Shown here: piece after piece, positions 1-8,100 of the stretch
How positions within the stretch are numbered: position 1 is the first letter of the stretch
Layout: the number at the start of each line of letters is the position of its first letter
Assembly (NCBI RefSeq): GCF_002737755.1
Contig: NZ_PEGH01000011.1
Coordinates: 62,001 to 126,000 of the forward strand
Direction of reading: 5' to 3'
DNA from: Caulobacter sp. BP25
GTDB taxonomy: Bacteria > Pseudomonadota > Alphaproteobacteria > Caulobacterales > Caulobacteraceae
Length of the DNA: 64,000 nucleotides
The notes under the pieces: generated by a model
The model's database searches: none
Told to the model about the DNA's origin: nothing
Seen by the model: only the letters and a program-made list of their open reading frames with translations
Translations under genes and position numbers: made by a program

Positions 1-232
1 TCCGTCCTATACGACCCATATCGAGGGCCTGCCCAAGGCCGAGAGCGCGGCGATCCTGAACTATCTCTACCAGCACGCCAGCAATCCCGACTTCCAGGTT
101 CGCTTCCGCTGGCGGCCCAATTCAGTGGCCTTCTGGGACAACCGCTGCACCTGGCACCAGGCGATCTGGGACTACTTTCCCGATACTCGCACGGGCTATC
201 GGGTGACCGTCGCGGGCGACAAGCCGTTCTGA
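1..232 (+). CDS. TauD/TfdA-family dioxygenase, C-terminal part only
   Basis: Only the last 76 codons lie in the window, read in frame 2 and ending at TGA 230-232. The tail contains WDNRCTWHQAIWDYFPDTR and then TGYRVTVAGDKPF, which is the characteristic C-terminal end of alpha-ketoglutarate-dependent TauD/TfdA dioxygenases: the distal Fe-ligand His and the downstream Arg that binds 2-oxoglutarate. These Fe(II) enzymes hydroxylate a substrate carbon next to a sulfonate, ether or similar group and release the side chain. The substrate cannot be told from this fragment. It converges on the VOC gene, with a strong hairpin between them. A second TauD-type gene lies at 1660-2517 on the other strand. 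Confidence 0.85.
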   Translation, partial: PSYTTHIEGLPKAESAAILNYLYQHASNPDFQVRFRWRPNSVAFWDNRCTWHQAIWDYFPDTRTGYRVTVAGDKPF

Positions 233-247
233 CGGCCACATGCGCAA

Positions 248-274
248 AGCGCCGCCATGACGCATGGCGGCGCT
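248..274. terminator. Perfect 12-bp hairpin between convergent genes
   Basis: AGCGCCGCCATG (248-259) and CATGGCGGCGCT (263-274) pair perfectly around a 3-nt loop, 15 bp after the partial dioxygenase stop and 45 bp before the VOC gene's stop. There is no long T run, only cgggcgTTT on the + side, so termination is inferred from position and stem strength. It could serve both strands. Confidence 0.6.
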
Positions 275-319
275 CGGGCGTTTGGTAGGCCGCCGCGCTC
301 CTGCAGGCGCGGCGTTCTG

Positions 320-805
320 CTATTCGCGGGTGAAGCCAGCAGGGACCTGCGGATCCGGCCCGGCCTTGCCCCACAGCACGATCTCGTTGCCCCAAGGGTC
401 GCGGAAGGCGTGGTTGTAGCCGTTGAATTCCTTCCAGTAGTGGTTCCGCCACAGGATCGAGGCGCCCAGGCTTTCGGCGGTTCCCAGGATGCGGTCGGCG
501 CTGTCTTCGTCGCCGATCAGGACCCAGATGCGCGGCTTGCGGCCATCGGCGCTCAGCGTGCGCGGCTCGACGCTGGCGGGCTCGGGATGGGGGCGGGCGT
601 TGGCGGCTTTGAAGATCCCAAGGTGCAGGTTGCCGATTTCGCTGTCGCTTCCGTCGGGCTTCTTGAAGAAGCCGCCGGGGACCATGCGGTGGTAGACGCC
701 TTCGGGGCGCGCGTCGTTCTGCCAGCCGAACACCTGAGCGTAGAAATCCCCAGCGGTGGACGGATCTTCTGAGGCGAGGTCGACGAAGATAAGAGTGTTG
801 GTCAC
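320..805 (-). CDS. VOC (glyoxalase/bleomycin-resistance fold) family protein
   Basis: 161 residues with two beta-alpha-beta-beta-beta halves of the vicinal oxygen chelate fold: N-terminal LIFVDLASEDPSTAGDFYAQ and C-terminal FRDPWGNEIVLW, the usual end of the second half. VOC members are metal-dependent dioxygenases, isomerases or lyases, or metal-free binding proteins. The substrate cannot be read from the sequence. It is the last gene of a probable three-gene operon (TauD dioxygenase, SDR, VOC; gaps 8 and 21 bp), so it probably acts on the same catabolic route. ATG start at 805. Confidence 0.8.
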   Translation of the reverse strand: MTNTLIFVDLASEDPSTAGDFYAQVFGWQNDARPEGVYHRMVPGGFFKKPDGSDSEIGNLHLGIFKAANARPHPEPASVEPRTLSADGRKPRIWVLIGDEDSADRILGTAESLGASILWRNHYWKEFNGYNHAFRDPWGNEIVLWGKAGPDPQVPAGFTRE

Positions 806-826
806 TGAATAATCTCGCGTTTCGGG

Positions 827-1651
827 TCAGTCGTGGAAGCCGACGGAAAGGGAAAGGTCGTTCCAGGCGTCGATGTCGGCGGCCAGGGCTTGAGCGGCGT
901 AGCGGGCGTACTTGAGGGCGTCGGCGCCCAGCAGCAGGTGCATCGGCGGGTTCGGTGCGTCGGCGATCGCCAGGATCGCTTGGGCGGCCTTGGCTGGATC
1001 GCCCGGCTCCTGGCCGGCGTGTTCGGCCATGATCCGCTCGGCCTCGCGGGCCAGGCCGTCGTACTCGGCGAGCTTCGTACGGACGATCGCTTTGGAGGCG
1101 GCCGCGAAGTTGGTTCTTAGGCCGCCCGGCGCGACGTTGACGACCTTGATCCCGAACTCGGCCACTTCCTGGGCCAGGCTCTGGGTCAGGGCCTCGAGCG
1201 CCCATTTGCTGGCGCAATAGACGCCCGTGCCCGCCCAGACCGCCAGCCCCGAGACCGATGTAATGTTGATGATCCGGCCGTCGTGTCGCGCCCGCATGGC
1301 GGGTAGGGCGGCCTTCAGAACGGCGAGCGGTGCTAAGATGTTCGTTTCGAACTGGGCGCGGACTTCGTCGAGCGAGGCCTCTTCAATCGCGCCGAACAAG
1401 CCGTAGCCAGCATTGTTGACGAGGACGTCGATCTTGCCAGTGACCCCTTCGGCCGCAGCGACCGCCGTGCCCACGGCTGTCATATCGGTGACGTCCAGGA
1501 TCATGGCGTGGCCGCCCTGGGCCTTGAAGGCTGCGGCCGCCTCGGGGCGTCGCACCGTACCGATCACCACATCGCCACGAGCGATCGCCGCGAGACCGAT
1601 CTCGCGGCCAAGGCCGCTCGACACGCCCGTGATGAACCAGGTCTTGGACAT
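827..1651 (-). CDS. SDR family oxidoreductase
   Basis: 274 residues from ATG 1651. The open frame extends further upstream but that part overlaps the TauD gene and has no homologous look, so MSKTWFITG was chosen as the start. Classical short-chain dehydrogenase features are visible: the glycine-rich nucleotide site TGVSSGLGRE near residues 8-17, NNAGYG near 80-85, and YCASK as the Tyr-x3-Lys catalytic pair. These enzymes oxidise or reduce alcohols and ketones with NAD(P). It starts 8 bp after the TauD dioxygenase stop, so it is co-transcribed and probably oxidises a hydroxylated intermediate of that pathway. Confidence 0.88.
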   Translation of the reverse strand: MSKTWFITGVSSGLGREIGLAAIARGDVVIGTVRRPEAAAAFKAQGGHAMILDVTDMTAVGTAVAAAEGVTGKIDVLVNNAGYGLFGAIEEASLDEVRAQFETNILAPLAVLKAALPAMRARHDGRIINITSVSGLAVWAGTGVYCASKWALEALTQSLAQEVAEFGIKVVNVAPGGLRTNFAAASKAIVRTKLAEYDGLAREAERIMAEHAGQEPGDPAKAAQAILAIADAPNPPMHLLLGADALKYARYAAQALAADIDAWNDLSLSVGFHD

Positions 1652-1659
1652 CGCCGGAC

Positions 1660-2517
1660 TCAGTACGGCTTGTCGCCCTTGACCCACAGCCGCTGCATGG
1701 TCCGGAAGTACTTGGTGTCGTCGTACAGGGTGCCGGTGTGCAGGGTGCAGCGGTTGTCCCACATCAGGAGATCGCCGACCCGCCACTTGTGGCGATAAAC
1801 GAACCGCTCCTGCGTCATGAACTCGACCAGTTCATCCAGCAGCGCCAGGCCCGCGGGGCCGGGCATGCCGATGACCTCGGTCACGGTGCCGGTGGAGGGC
1901 CAAAGCGCTTTGCGGCCGTCAGCGGGATGGGTGCGGATCAGCGGGTGTGTGACGTCGGGATTGGCCGCCTCCATCTCGGGCGACAGGGTCTGCTGCTCTC
2001 CAAAGGCGCGGGTCGCCATGAAGTGCTTGTAGCTGTGATGCAGCTTCAGGCCTTCCAGCAAGGCCTGCCGCTCGGCGGGCAGGGCGTTCCAGGCGGCGCA
2101 GCCGTCGGCCAACAGGGTGTCTGAGCCCTCGTCGGGCACTTCCACCGCATAGAGCATGGTCAGCATCACCGGCTCTGGCTTGTAGCTGTAGTCGGTATGC
2201 CAGCCGACGCCGTCGTTGTGGGCGCCGATTGGTTTGCCGTCGACGACGCGGTTCGAGAGGATGAAGATCTTCGGGTAACCCGGCAGCGTGAAACGCGTTT
2301 GGGTGTGATCCTCGGGCTCGCCGAACCGATTGATGAAGCGCATCAAGTCGTCGGGCGTCATCTTCTGGTCGCGCAGCGCGATCGCGCCGTGGCGGTGAAA
2401 GGTATCGACGACCTGATCGAGGGCCGCATCCGAAGCTGAGGCCAGGTTGATTCCGGAGATCTCGGCTCCGAAGTCAGCCTTCAGAGTCGTGATGGCGATG
2501 TCGGTGGCGAGCGTCAT
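1660..2517 (-). CDS. TauD/TfdA-family Fe(II)/2-oxoglutarate dioxygenase
   Basis: 285 residues, the normal size for the family. The facial triad is visible: WHTDYSY gives His-x-Asp in the middle third, and WDNRCTLHTGTLYD gives the distal His, followed by the Arg of KYFRTMQRLWV, which in the family binds 2-oxoglutarate. The N-terminal FGAEISGINL is also typical. These enzymes use O2 and 2-oxoglutarate to hydroxylate a substrate and often cleave a C-S or C-O bond. It leads the operon TauD-SDR-VOC, divergent from the Rieske operon. A 12-bp element shared by both promoters lies 52 bp upstream of its ATG. The substrate is unknown. Confidence 0.92.
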   Translation of the reverse strand: MTLATDIAITTLKADFGAEISGINLASASDAALDQVVDTFHRHGAIALRDQKMTPDDLMRFINRFGEPEDHTQTRFTLPGYPKIFILSNRVVDGKPIGAHNDGVGWHTDYSYKPEPVMLTMLYAVEVPDEGSDTLLADGCAAWNALPAERQALLEGLKLHHSYKHFMATRAFGEQQTLSPEMEAANPDVTHPLIRTHPADGRKALWPSTGTVTEVIGMPGPAGLALLDELVEFMTQERFVYRHKWRVGDLLMWDNRCTLHTGTLYDDTKYFRTMQRLWVKGDKPY

Positions 2518-2788
2518 GGCGTCTCTCAGCTTGCTGTTCGAAATCCAGCCTATGCCCCCAGGCGCCGACGGTCTTGCCTCATCGCGCCTTCTGGCTTTCC
2601 GGTGATCGCGTCTGATGACCGTCGCTTGGGCGCCGAAGGGGGCTGTCGGACGCTATTCGCTCGCAAAGGGGGCGTCTGCGGCCTGGAGGGCGGTCGACGA
2701 CCAACTCGTCGTGCGCGCTGAGGCAAGACCTCATCAGGATGCGGTCCTAGCGTAACGGTCGACATCCGCTACTCTTGAGCGCTTCACG
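2518..2788. promoter_or_regulatory. Divergent promoter region with matched operator-like sites
   Basis: This 271-bp gap separates two divergent operons. TGAGGCAAGACC is found on the + strand at 2719-2730 (58 bp before the Rieske ATG) and on the - strand at 2570-2581 (52 bp before the TauD ATG), so each gene carries the same 12-mer in the same relative orientation and distance. The 2719 copy extends into the 15-bp palindrome TGAGG-caaga-CCTCA; the other copy keeps only the left arm plus CC. A shared activator or repressor is inferred. The AraC protein at 5902-6891 is the nearest candidate. Confidence 0.6.
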
Positions 2789-4018
2789 ATGAGCCTGAGC
2801 CCGACGAACGGTCTCTTCAGCGACGCCTTCTTCGAGGGGCTCTCGCGCTCGATACAGGGCGTCGAGGCCGCCGAGACCCTGCCCCCCGCCTGCTATACGG
2901 ACGCCGAATTCTACGCGTTTGAGAAGGAGGCGTTGTTCAATCACGAGTGGCTGTGCGTCGGCCGTGTCGATTGGATCAAGGAGCCCGGCGACTACTTCAC
3001 CACCCGGATCATCGGCGAGCCGATCATCGTCACGCGCAATCGTGACAACCAGATCAAGGCGATGTCGGCGGTCTGCCAGCATCGCGCCATGCTGGTGGCC
3101 GAGGGCAGGGGCAATGCGCGCGGCTTCGTCTGCCCCTATCACCATTGGGTCTATTCGCTGAACGGCGACCTGGTGAACGCGCCAGCCATGGAGCGGACCT
3201 GCGACTTCGACAAGAAGGCGGTCAAGCTGCCGACCTTCAAGGTCGAGATCTGGCTGGGCTTCATTTTCATCAACTTCGACGCGGAAGCGCCGCCGCTCGC
3301 GCCGCGCCTGGCTGCTGTCGAAACCGCGGTCGCCAATTACGATCTCGAGAGCGCCGATGGCTTGACCCCGCCCATGACCGGCCAGTTCGCTTGGAACTGG
3401 AAGGTCATGTTCGAGAACAACAACGACGGCTATCACGCCAGCAAGCTGCACCGCGGACCGCTGCACGACTTCATTCCCAGCGAACTGTGCAGCTTTCCGG
3501 AAGCTGGCGAAGGCGACGCTGGCTTTCTCCGCTACAACGCCACCCTGCACGCCGACGCCAGCTTCAACCCGACGCAGAAGGCCGTGCTGCCAGTGTTCCC
3601 GAAGCTGTCGGTCGAGGACCGCAACCGCGCGACCTTCGCCAACATCCCGCCGACGTTGTCGCTGGTGATGACCAGCGACATGGTCATCTATCTGATCCTG
3701 CGACCCACGGGCCCTGAGACGATGGAGCAAGACACCGGCTTGCTGGTCGCTCCGGGGGCGACCGAGACGCCCGGCTTCGAAGAGCGCCTGGAGATGATCA
3801 TGACCTCTGCGGGCAAGATCATCGCTCAGGACATGCACGTCGACGAACTGGTGCAGCAGGGGCTGCGCTCGCGCTTCGCCATTCGGGGGCGCTACTCTTG
3901 GCAGGAGGGAGCCCAGGTCCAGTTCAACCGCTGGCTCACCCCTCGCTATCAGCGGGCCTGGGCGGCGATGAAGGCTGCCCCCGCGTCGCCTTCCGCCAAG
4001 ACGGAGGCCGCCGCATGA
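2789..4018 (+). CDS. Rieske non-heme iron oxygenase, alpha subunit
   Basis: 409 residues. The Rieske [2Fe-2S] ligands are C96-x-H98 (CQHR) and C115-x2-H118 (CPYHHW). The mononuclear iron site is NNDGYHASKLH with D213, H216 and H221; an acidic third ligand is expected near the DMHVDELVQQG segment. Family members hydroxylate aromatic rings or demethylate substrates, using electrons from a reductase that is not encoded next to it. No beta subunit is present, which suggests an alpha-only (trimeric) enzyme. The ring-opening dioxygenase gene follows with a 4-bp ATGA overlap, so hydroxylation followed by cleavage is likely. The ATG at 2789 gives the expected N terminus. Confidence 0.93.
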   Translation: MSLSPTNGLFSDAFFEGLSRSIQGVEAAETLPPACYTDAEFYAFEKEALFNHEWLCVGRVDWIKEPGDYFTTRIIGEPIIVTRNRDNQIKAMSAVCQHRAMLVAEGRGNARGFVCPYHHWVYSLNGDLVNAPAMERTCDFDKKAVKLPTFKVEIWLGFIFINFDAEAPPLAPRLAAVETAVANYDLESADGLTPPMTGQFAWNWKVMFENNNDGYHASKLHRGPLHDFIPSELCSFPEAGEGDAGFLRYNATLHADASFNPTQKAVLPVFPKLSVEDRNRATFANIPPTLSLVMTSDMVIYLILRPTGPETMEQDTGLLVAPGATETPGFEERLEMIMTSAGKIIAQDMHVDELVQQGLRSRFAIRGRYSWQEGAQVQFNRWLTPRYQRAWAAMKAAPASPSAKTEAAA

Positions 4019-4806
4019 GCCGTCTACCGGTCATCTTTTTTGGTCACGGCAGCCCGATGATCGCGCTGGAGACCAACGACACCACCCGCGCCTGGAGAGG
4101 TATGGGCGACGCCGTCGGCAAACCTAAGGCCATCCTTTGCGTATCGGCGCATTGGCTTACGCGCGGGGTCGCCGTCACGGCCATGGCGCGCCCCAGAACC
4201 ATTCATGACTTCGGAGCTTCTTTTCCGAAAGCCCTGTTTGATCAGCAATATCCGGCGCTCGGCTCGCCTGGGCTGGCGGCGCGCGTGCGGGAGGTTCTGT
4301 CGCCGACGCCGGTCGTTCTGGACGAGCAGGGCTGGGGGCTGGATCACGGAACTTGGTCGGTGCTTTGCAAGGCTTTTCCCGACGCCGACGTTCCGGTCAT
4401 CCAACTCAGCATGGACGCCACCAAGCCGCCGGCCTGGCACTTCGAGATCGGTCAGCGCCTGGCGAGGCTGCGTGACGAGGGCGTGCTGATCATTGGCACG
4501 GGCAACATCGTCCACAATCTGCCGGCCATGGACTGGGGCGACCGCGACTGCGCGCCCTACGACTGGTCCAAGCGCTTCAACGACTACATCAAGGCCGCGA
4601 TCATTGAGGACGCGCCGCAGCGCGCTATCGACTTCGAGAGCCAGGGGCAGGACGCGAGGCGCTCGGTTCCGACGCCCGATCACTACTGGCCGCTGCTCTA
4701 TGTGCTGGGCGCGCGCCTGCCTGGCGACGTCCCGACTTTCGCCCCCGACCATATCGAGCACGGCTCGCTCAGCATGACGAGCGTGACCCTGTCCGCCGCG
4801 TCCTGA
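4015..4806 (+). CDS. DODA-type extradiol aromatic ring-opening dioxygenase (class III, LigB fold)
   Basis: 263 residues starting at ATG 4015, overlapping the Rieske stop by 4 bp. Metal-site histidines typical of the YgiD/4,5-DOPA dioxygenase family are visible: FGHGSP (H11), SAHWL (H46), GLDHGTWSVL (H111) and GTGNIVHNLP (H167). These enzymes open catechol-like rings next to the hydroxyls, with Fe(II) or Zn(II). The position between a ring hydroxylase and an amidase supports a role as the ring-cleavage step. The true substrate is unknown; a DOPA-like or other catechol is possible. Confidence 0.88.
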   Translation: MSRLPVIFFGHGSPMIALETNDTTRAWRGMGDAVGKPKAILCVSAHWLTRGVAVTAMARPRTIHDFGASFPKALFDQQYPALGSPGLAARVREVLSPTPVVLDEQGWGLDHGTWSVLCKAFPDADVPVIQLSMDATKPPAWHFEIGQRLARLRDEGVLIIGTGNIVHNLPAMDWGDRDCAPYDWSKRFNDYIKAAIIEDAPQRAIDFESQGQDARRSVPTPDHYWPLLYVLGARLPGDVPTFAPDHIEHGSLSMTSVTLSAAS

Positions 4807-4819
4807 TCCGGAGACCCCG

Positions 4820-5896
4820 ATGCCCTTCATCTGCGAACCCGGCCAGACTCGTCCTGATGTCGTCCCCGGCGCGCTGCACTATCTGCCAGCGACGCCGAAG
4901 ACCGTGCACTGGGGCTATTTCGATCCTGGGATCGCGCCTGCGCTGCGGATCAAGAGCGGCGACCTCGTCCAAGCCGAGGCCATCACCCACCACGCCGGCG
5001 ATGCGCCGGAGTTGATGATGGACGAAGGTGTCACTCGAATCTTCAAGGAGATCCCCGAGGACGATCGCAACCCCGGCGTCCACATCATGACCGGCCCCAT
5101 CTATGTCGAGGACGCCAAGCCGGGCGACGTGCTGGAGGTGCGCTACCTGCGCATGGTCCCGCGCAACAACTACGGCTCCAACCTCGCGGCGAACTGGGGC
5201 TATCTCTACAAGGAGTTCGGCGAGAAGGAGCGCGTGACGATCTACGAGCTCGACGCCAACACCAACACCGCCAGCGCCCTCTACGCCTACGACTTCGAAG
5301 GCAAATATCTGATCCCGGGCACGATCACCCACTGCCCGGAATGCGATCGCCAGCCGGCTCTGAAGGGTGTGCGGGTTCCCGCTCGCCCGCACCTGGGCAC
5401 CGCCGGGGTCGCGCCGGCCGTCGACGGCCGGGTCAGCACCATCCCGCCTGGCGAGCATGGCGGCAACATCGACAACTGGCGCATCGGGGCCGGGGCGACG
5501 ATGTACTACACCGTTCAGGTCGATGGCGGTCTGTTCTCGATCGGTGATCCCCACGTCAGTCAGGGCGACGGCGAGCTGTCGGGGACGGCGATCGAGTCCT
5601 CGCTGAATGTTCTGATGCAGATCGTGCTGCGCAAAGACATCCAGACGCCCGGACCTTTGCTTGAGACGCCAAAGTGGTGGATTGTTCATGGCTTCGACGA
5701 AGATCTTAATGTAGCCATGCGCGACGCCTCGCTGAAGATGCTGAGCCTGCTGCACGACCAGGTGGGTCTTTCGAAAAACGACGCCTATTCGCTCATGAGC
5801 GTCGCCGCCGATTTCGGCGTCACCCAGGTGGTGGATGGCCGCCAGGGGTGTCACGTACGCATCCCTCGCGACATCTTCCCGAAAATGGAGGGCTAG
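4820..5896 (+). CDS. Acetamidase/formamidase family protein (FmdA/AmdA)
   Basis: 358 residues from ATG 4820, 13 bp after the extradiol gene. Family hallmarks include HYLPATPKTVHWGYFDP at the N terminus, VHIMTGPIYVEDAKPGD near residues 90-110, HLGTAGVAP, PPGEHGGNIDNW in the middle, and GDPHVSQGDGELSGTAIE. Members hydrolyse formamide or acetamide to ammonia and the acid. Within this operon it may release ammonia and formate or a similar group from a ring-cleavage product; that is inference. The 3' end sits next to the AraC gene, so the four genes form one transcription unit. Confidence 0.9.
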   Translation: MPFICEPGQTRPDVVPGALHYLPATPKTVHWGYFDPGIAPALRIKSGDLVQAEAITHHAGDAPELMMDEGVTRIFKEIPEDDRNPGVHIMTGPIYVEDAKPGDVLEVRYLRMVPRNNYGSNLAANWGYLYKEFGEKERVTIYELDANTNTASALYAYDFEGKYLIPGTITHCPECDRQPALKGVRVPARPHLGTAGVAPAVDGRVSTIPPGEHGGNIDNWRIGAGATMYYTVQVDGGLFSIGDPHVSQGDGELSGTAIESSLNVLMQIVLRKDIQTPGPLLETPKWWIVHGFDEDLNVAMRDASLKMLSLLHDQVGLSKNDAYSLMSVAADFGVTQVVDGRQGCHVRIPRDIFPKMEG

Positions 5897-5901
5897 CGGC
5901 G

Positions 5902-6891
5902 GTGAAGGCTTGGTCGTTCAGCACCGAAAGCCATCCTCGCGCGGAACGCGCCCAGGCCTGGCGCGAGGCGATGAGCAGGCTGGGTTTGCCGATCGAGGGG
6001 CTATCCGACGTCGAGCCTGCGGCGGCCTCGGTCGTATGCCTGACCTCGCCGCTTGGCATCGAGTTCGCTCTGGTGGAGGCTGGCGCCCAGACCATTTCCG
6101 GACGCCTCAGCGCCCAGCCGGCCGCCGTCTGGTTGGCGGTCCTTCTTTATGGCGAAGCGACGCTGGTGACCGACGATCTCGCCGTCAGCGTGGCCATGGG
6201 CGACATCGCCTTTGGACCGACGGGGCAGGCGGCGGCGTTGCGGTTGGACACCCGTTCGCGCCTTCTGTTCGTTCGCGCGCCGCGGGTGGCCTTAGACCAT
6301 CGTTTGATCAAGCCCTTCAACCTGAGGGTCGGCTGGCTGGACGGATCCAAGGGCGTGCCCCGCATCCTGTCGGATCTGCTGCGGGCCACTGCCGAGGAAT
6401 TGGAGAACCTGTCGGTCGACCAGTTGCGGCCGGTGGATCTGGCCCTGACCGAGTTCCTCGCCCAATGCCTGCTGGAACGCGGGGCGGCGGACGCCGACGC
6501 CTTCGACGCTTCGACGCCCACGGCGCATTTGCAGCGGCTGTGCCAGACGATCGAGACCTTGCTACCAGATCCGGACCTTTCCTTGCGCCGGGTGGCCAAC
6601 GAGGAAGGCGTTTCGCCGCGATACGTCCAGAAACTGTTCGCCTCCGCCAACGAGACGTTCAGCCACTATCTGCGGTCTCGCCGCCTGGAGCGCTGTCGGA
6701 TCGACCTCTCCAGCCCCCAGCATGCGCGTCTGTCGATCTCGGAAATCTGCTTTCGCTGGGGCTTTAACGGCTCGGCGCATTTCAGCCGCGCCTTCCGTGA
6801 GCAGTACGGGCTGTCCCCGCGCGAGTTCAGGCAGGGGCGGGAGCCCGTCGGCCTCTCGGCTGAGCGAGCGCTGAGCCAGCCCCGCATGTAG
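5902..6891 (+). CDS. AraC-family transcriptional regulator
   Basis: 329 residues from GTG 5902, which has a GGAGG-like site about 10 bp upstream; an ATG at 5848 would overlap the amidase by 49 bp and is less likely. The N-terminal two thirds resemble the AraC ligand-binding/cupin region. The last 100 residues hold two helix-turn-helices, including LRRVANEEGVSPRYVQKLF and the signature ISEICFRWGFNGSAHFSRAF followed by the family's LSPREFR. As the last gene of the Rieske operon it most likely controls these divergent operons in response to the substrate. A strong hairpin follows. Confidence 0.92.
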   Translation: MKAWSFSTESHPRAERAQAWREAMSRLGLPIEGLSDVEPAAASVVCLTSPLGIEFALVEAGAQTISGRLSAQPAAVWLAVLLYGEATLVTDDLAVSVAMGDIAFGPTGQAAALRLDTRSRLLFVRAPRVALDHRLIKPFNLRVGWLDGSKGVPRILSDLLRATAEELENLSVDQLRPVDLALTEFLAQCLLERGAADADAFDASTPTAHLQRLCQTIETLLPDPDLSLRRVANEEGVSPRYVQKLFASANETFSHYLRSRRLERCRIDLSSPQHARLSISEICFRWGFNGSAHFSRAFREQYGLSPREFRQGREPVGLSAERALSQPRM

Positions 6892-6893
6892 AT

Positions 6894-6918
6894 GGGCCGG
6901 CGCGCTTGGCGCCGGCCC
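6894..6918. terminator. Bidirectional terminator hairpin
   Basis: GGGCCGGCGC (6894-6903) pairs perfectly with GCGCCGGCCC (6909-6918) around a 5-nt loop. It lies between the convergent AraC and mutarotase stop codons, with a short TTAGTAG tail. Confidence 0.7.
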
Positions 6919-6926
6919 TTAGTAGG

Positions 6927-8066
6927 CTATTTGGCGACGCTGACCTTGAAGATCATCACGTTGCGATAGGTCTGGCCGGGATCGAGGCGCACCGGCGCGA
7001 ACTGCGGCTTGTTCGGGGCGTCCGGGAAGTGCTGCGGCTCCAGCGCGATGCCGTCGCCTTGGCGGTAGAGCTTGCCGCTCTTGCCGATCAAGGAGCCGTC
7101 CAGGAAGTTGCCGGCGTAGAATTGTATACCCGGCTGGTCCGACAGGATCTCCAGCACACGGCCGCTCTTGGGGTCGGCCAGGCGCGCGGCTAGCCGCAGA
7201 TCGCCACCCGACTTTCCATTCAGAACGTAGTTGTGGTCGTAGCCCTTGCCGACGATCAGCTGCGGATCGCTGGCGTCGCGAATGCGCTCGCCGACGGCCG
7301 TGGGCTTCCGGAAGTCGAAAGCCGTGCTGGCGACCGGCGTGGTCGCGCCCGTCGGGATCAGCTCGTTGTCGACGGGGGTGTAGCCGTCGGCGGGGATGGT
7401 CAGGACGTTGCCCATCGCGCCGTCGGGCGAGCCTTCGCCAGCGACGTTGAACAGGGCGTGGTTGGTCATGTTGACGATCGTCGGCTTATCGGTCGTCGCA
7501 CCGTAGGTGATCGTCAGCTGGTTCTGTTCGTCGAGCGCATAGGTCGCCGTGGCGTTCACGGTTCCCGGATAGCCCTCGTCGCCGTCCGGGCTGGCATAGC
7601 CCAGCGTGACCGAGGCTGTCGGACCAGACTTCGTGTCGAGGACCTTCCAGACGACCTTGTCGAAGCCCTTCACGCCGCCGTGCAGGGCCGTGACGCCGTT
7701 GTTGTTCAGCGCCAGCTGATAGGTCTTGCCGTCGATAACGAAGCGACCCTTGCCGATCCGGTTGGCGAAGCGGCCAACGGTCGCGCCGAAATAGCTCGCG
7801 CTCTTCACATAGGCCGCCGCGTCATTGAAACCGAGTACGATATCGGCCTTCTTGCCGGCCTTGTCGGGCGCGATTAGCGACTGCAACGTGGCGCCGTAGG
7901 TGATGACTGTGACGCTGACGCCCTTGGCGTTGGTCAGGGTGAAGGCCTCGACCGCCTCGCCCGATGGCGTCTGGCCAAAGGCGCTGCGGGACAATTCGGC
8001 GGCCGTCGCCGTCGATGTCGCGACTAGGGCGAACGCGCCACACAGGGCGATCGTCTTGAATGTCAT
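6927..8066 (-). CDS. galM: Secreted aldose 1-epimerase (mutarotase)
   Basis: 379 residues from ATG 8066, which has a GGAAA site just upstream; the longer frame to 8177 overlaps the next gene. MTFKTIALCGAFALVATSTA is a signal peptide, so the enzyme is periplasmic or exported. Family motifs are GRFANRIGKGRF, LHGGVKGFDKVVW, MTNHALFNVAGEG (active-site His) and GIQFYAGNFLDG with a Glu-containing end (EPQHFPDAPN). Mutarotases interconvert the alpha and beta anomers of aldoses such as arabinose or galactose. It is the last gene of an arabinose operon, so it probably supplies the anomer used by the dehydrogenase upstream. Confidence 0.92.
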   Translation of the reverse strand: MTFKTIALCGAFALVATSTATAAELSRSAFGQTPSGEAVEAFTLTNAKGVSVTVITYGATLQSLIAPDKAGKKADIVLGFNDAAAYVKSASYFGATVGRFANRIGKGRFVIDGKTYQLALNNNGVTALHGGVKGFDKVVWKVLDTKSGPTASVTLGYASPDGDEGYPGTVNATATYALDEQNQLTITYGATTDKPTIVNMTNHALFNVAGEGSPDGAMGNVLTIPADGYTPVDNELIPTGATTPVASTAFDFRKPTAVGERIRDASDPQLIVGKGYDHNYVLNGKSGGDLRLAARLADPKSGRVLEILSDQPGIQFYAGNFLDGSLIGKSGKLYRQGDGIALEPQHFPDAPNKPQFAPVRLDPGQTYRNVMIFKVSVAK

Positions 8067-8100
8067 GTTTCCTCTCCGTCTTGTTCTGTTGGCGCGGGCG

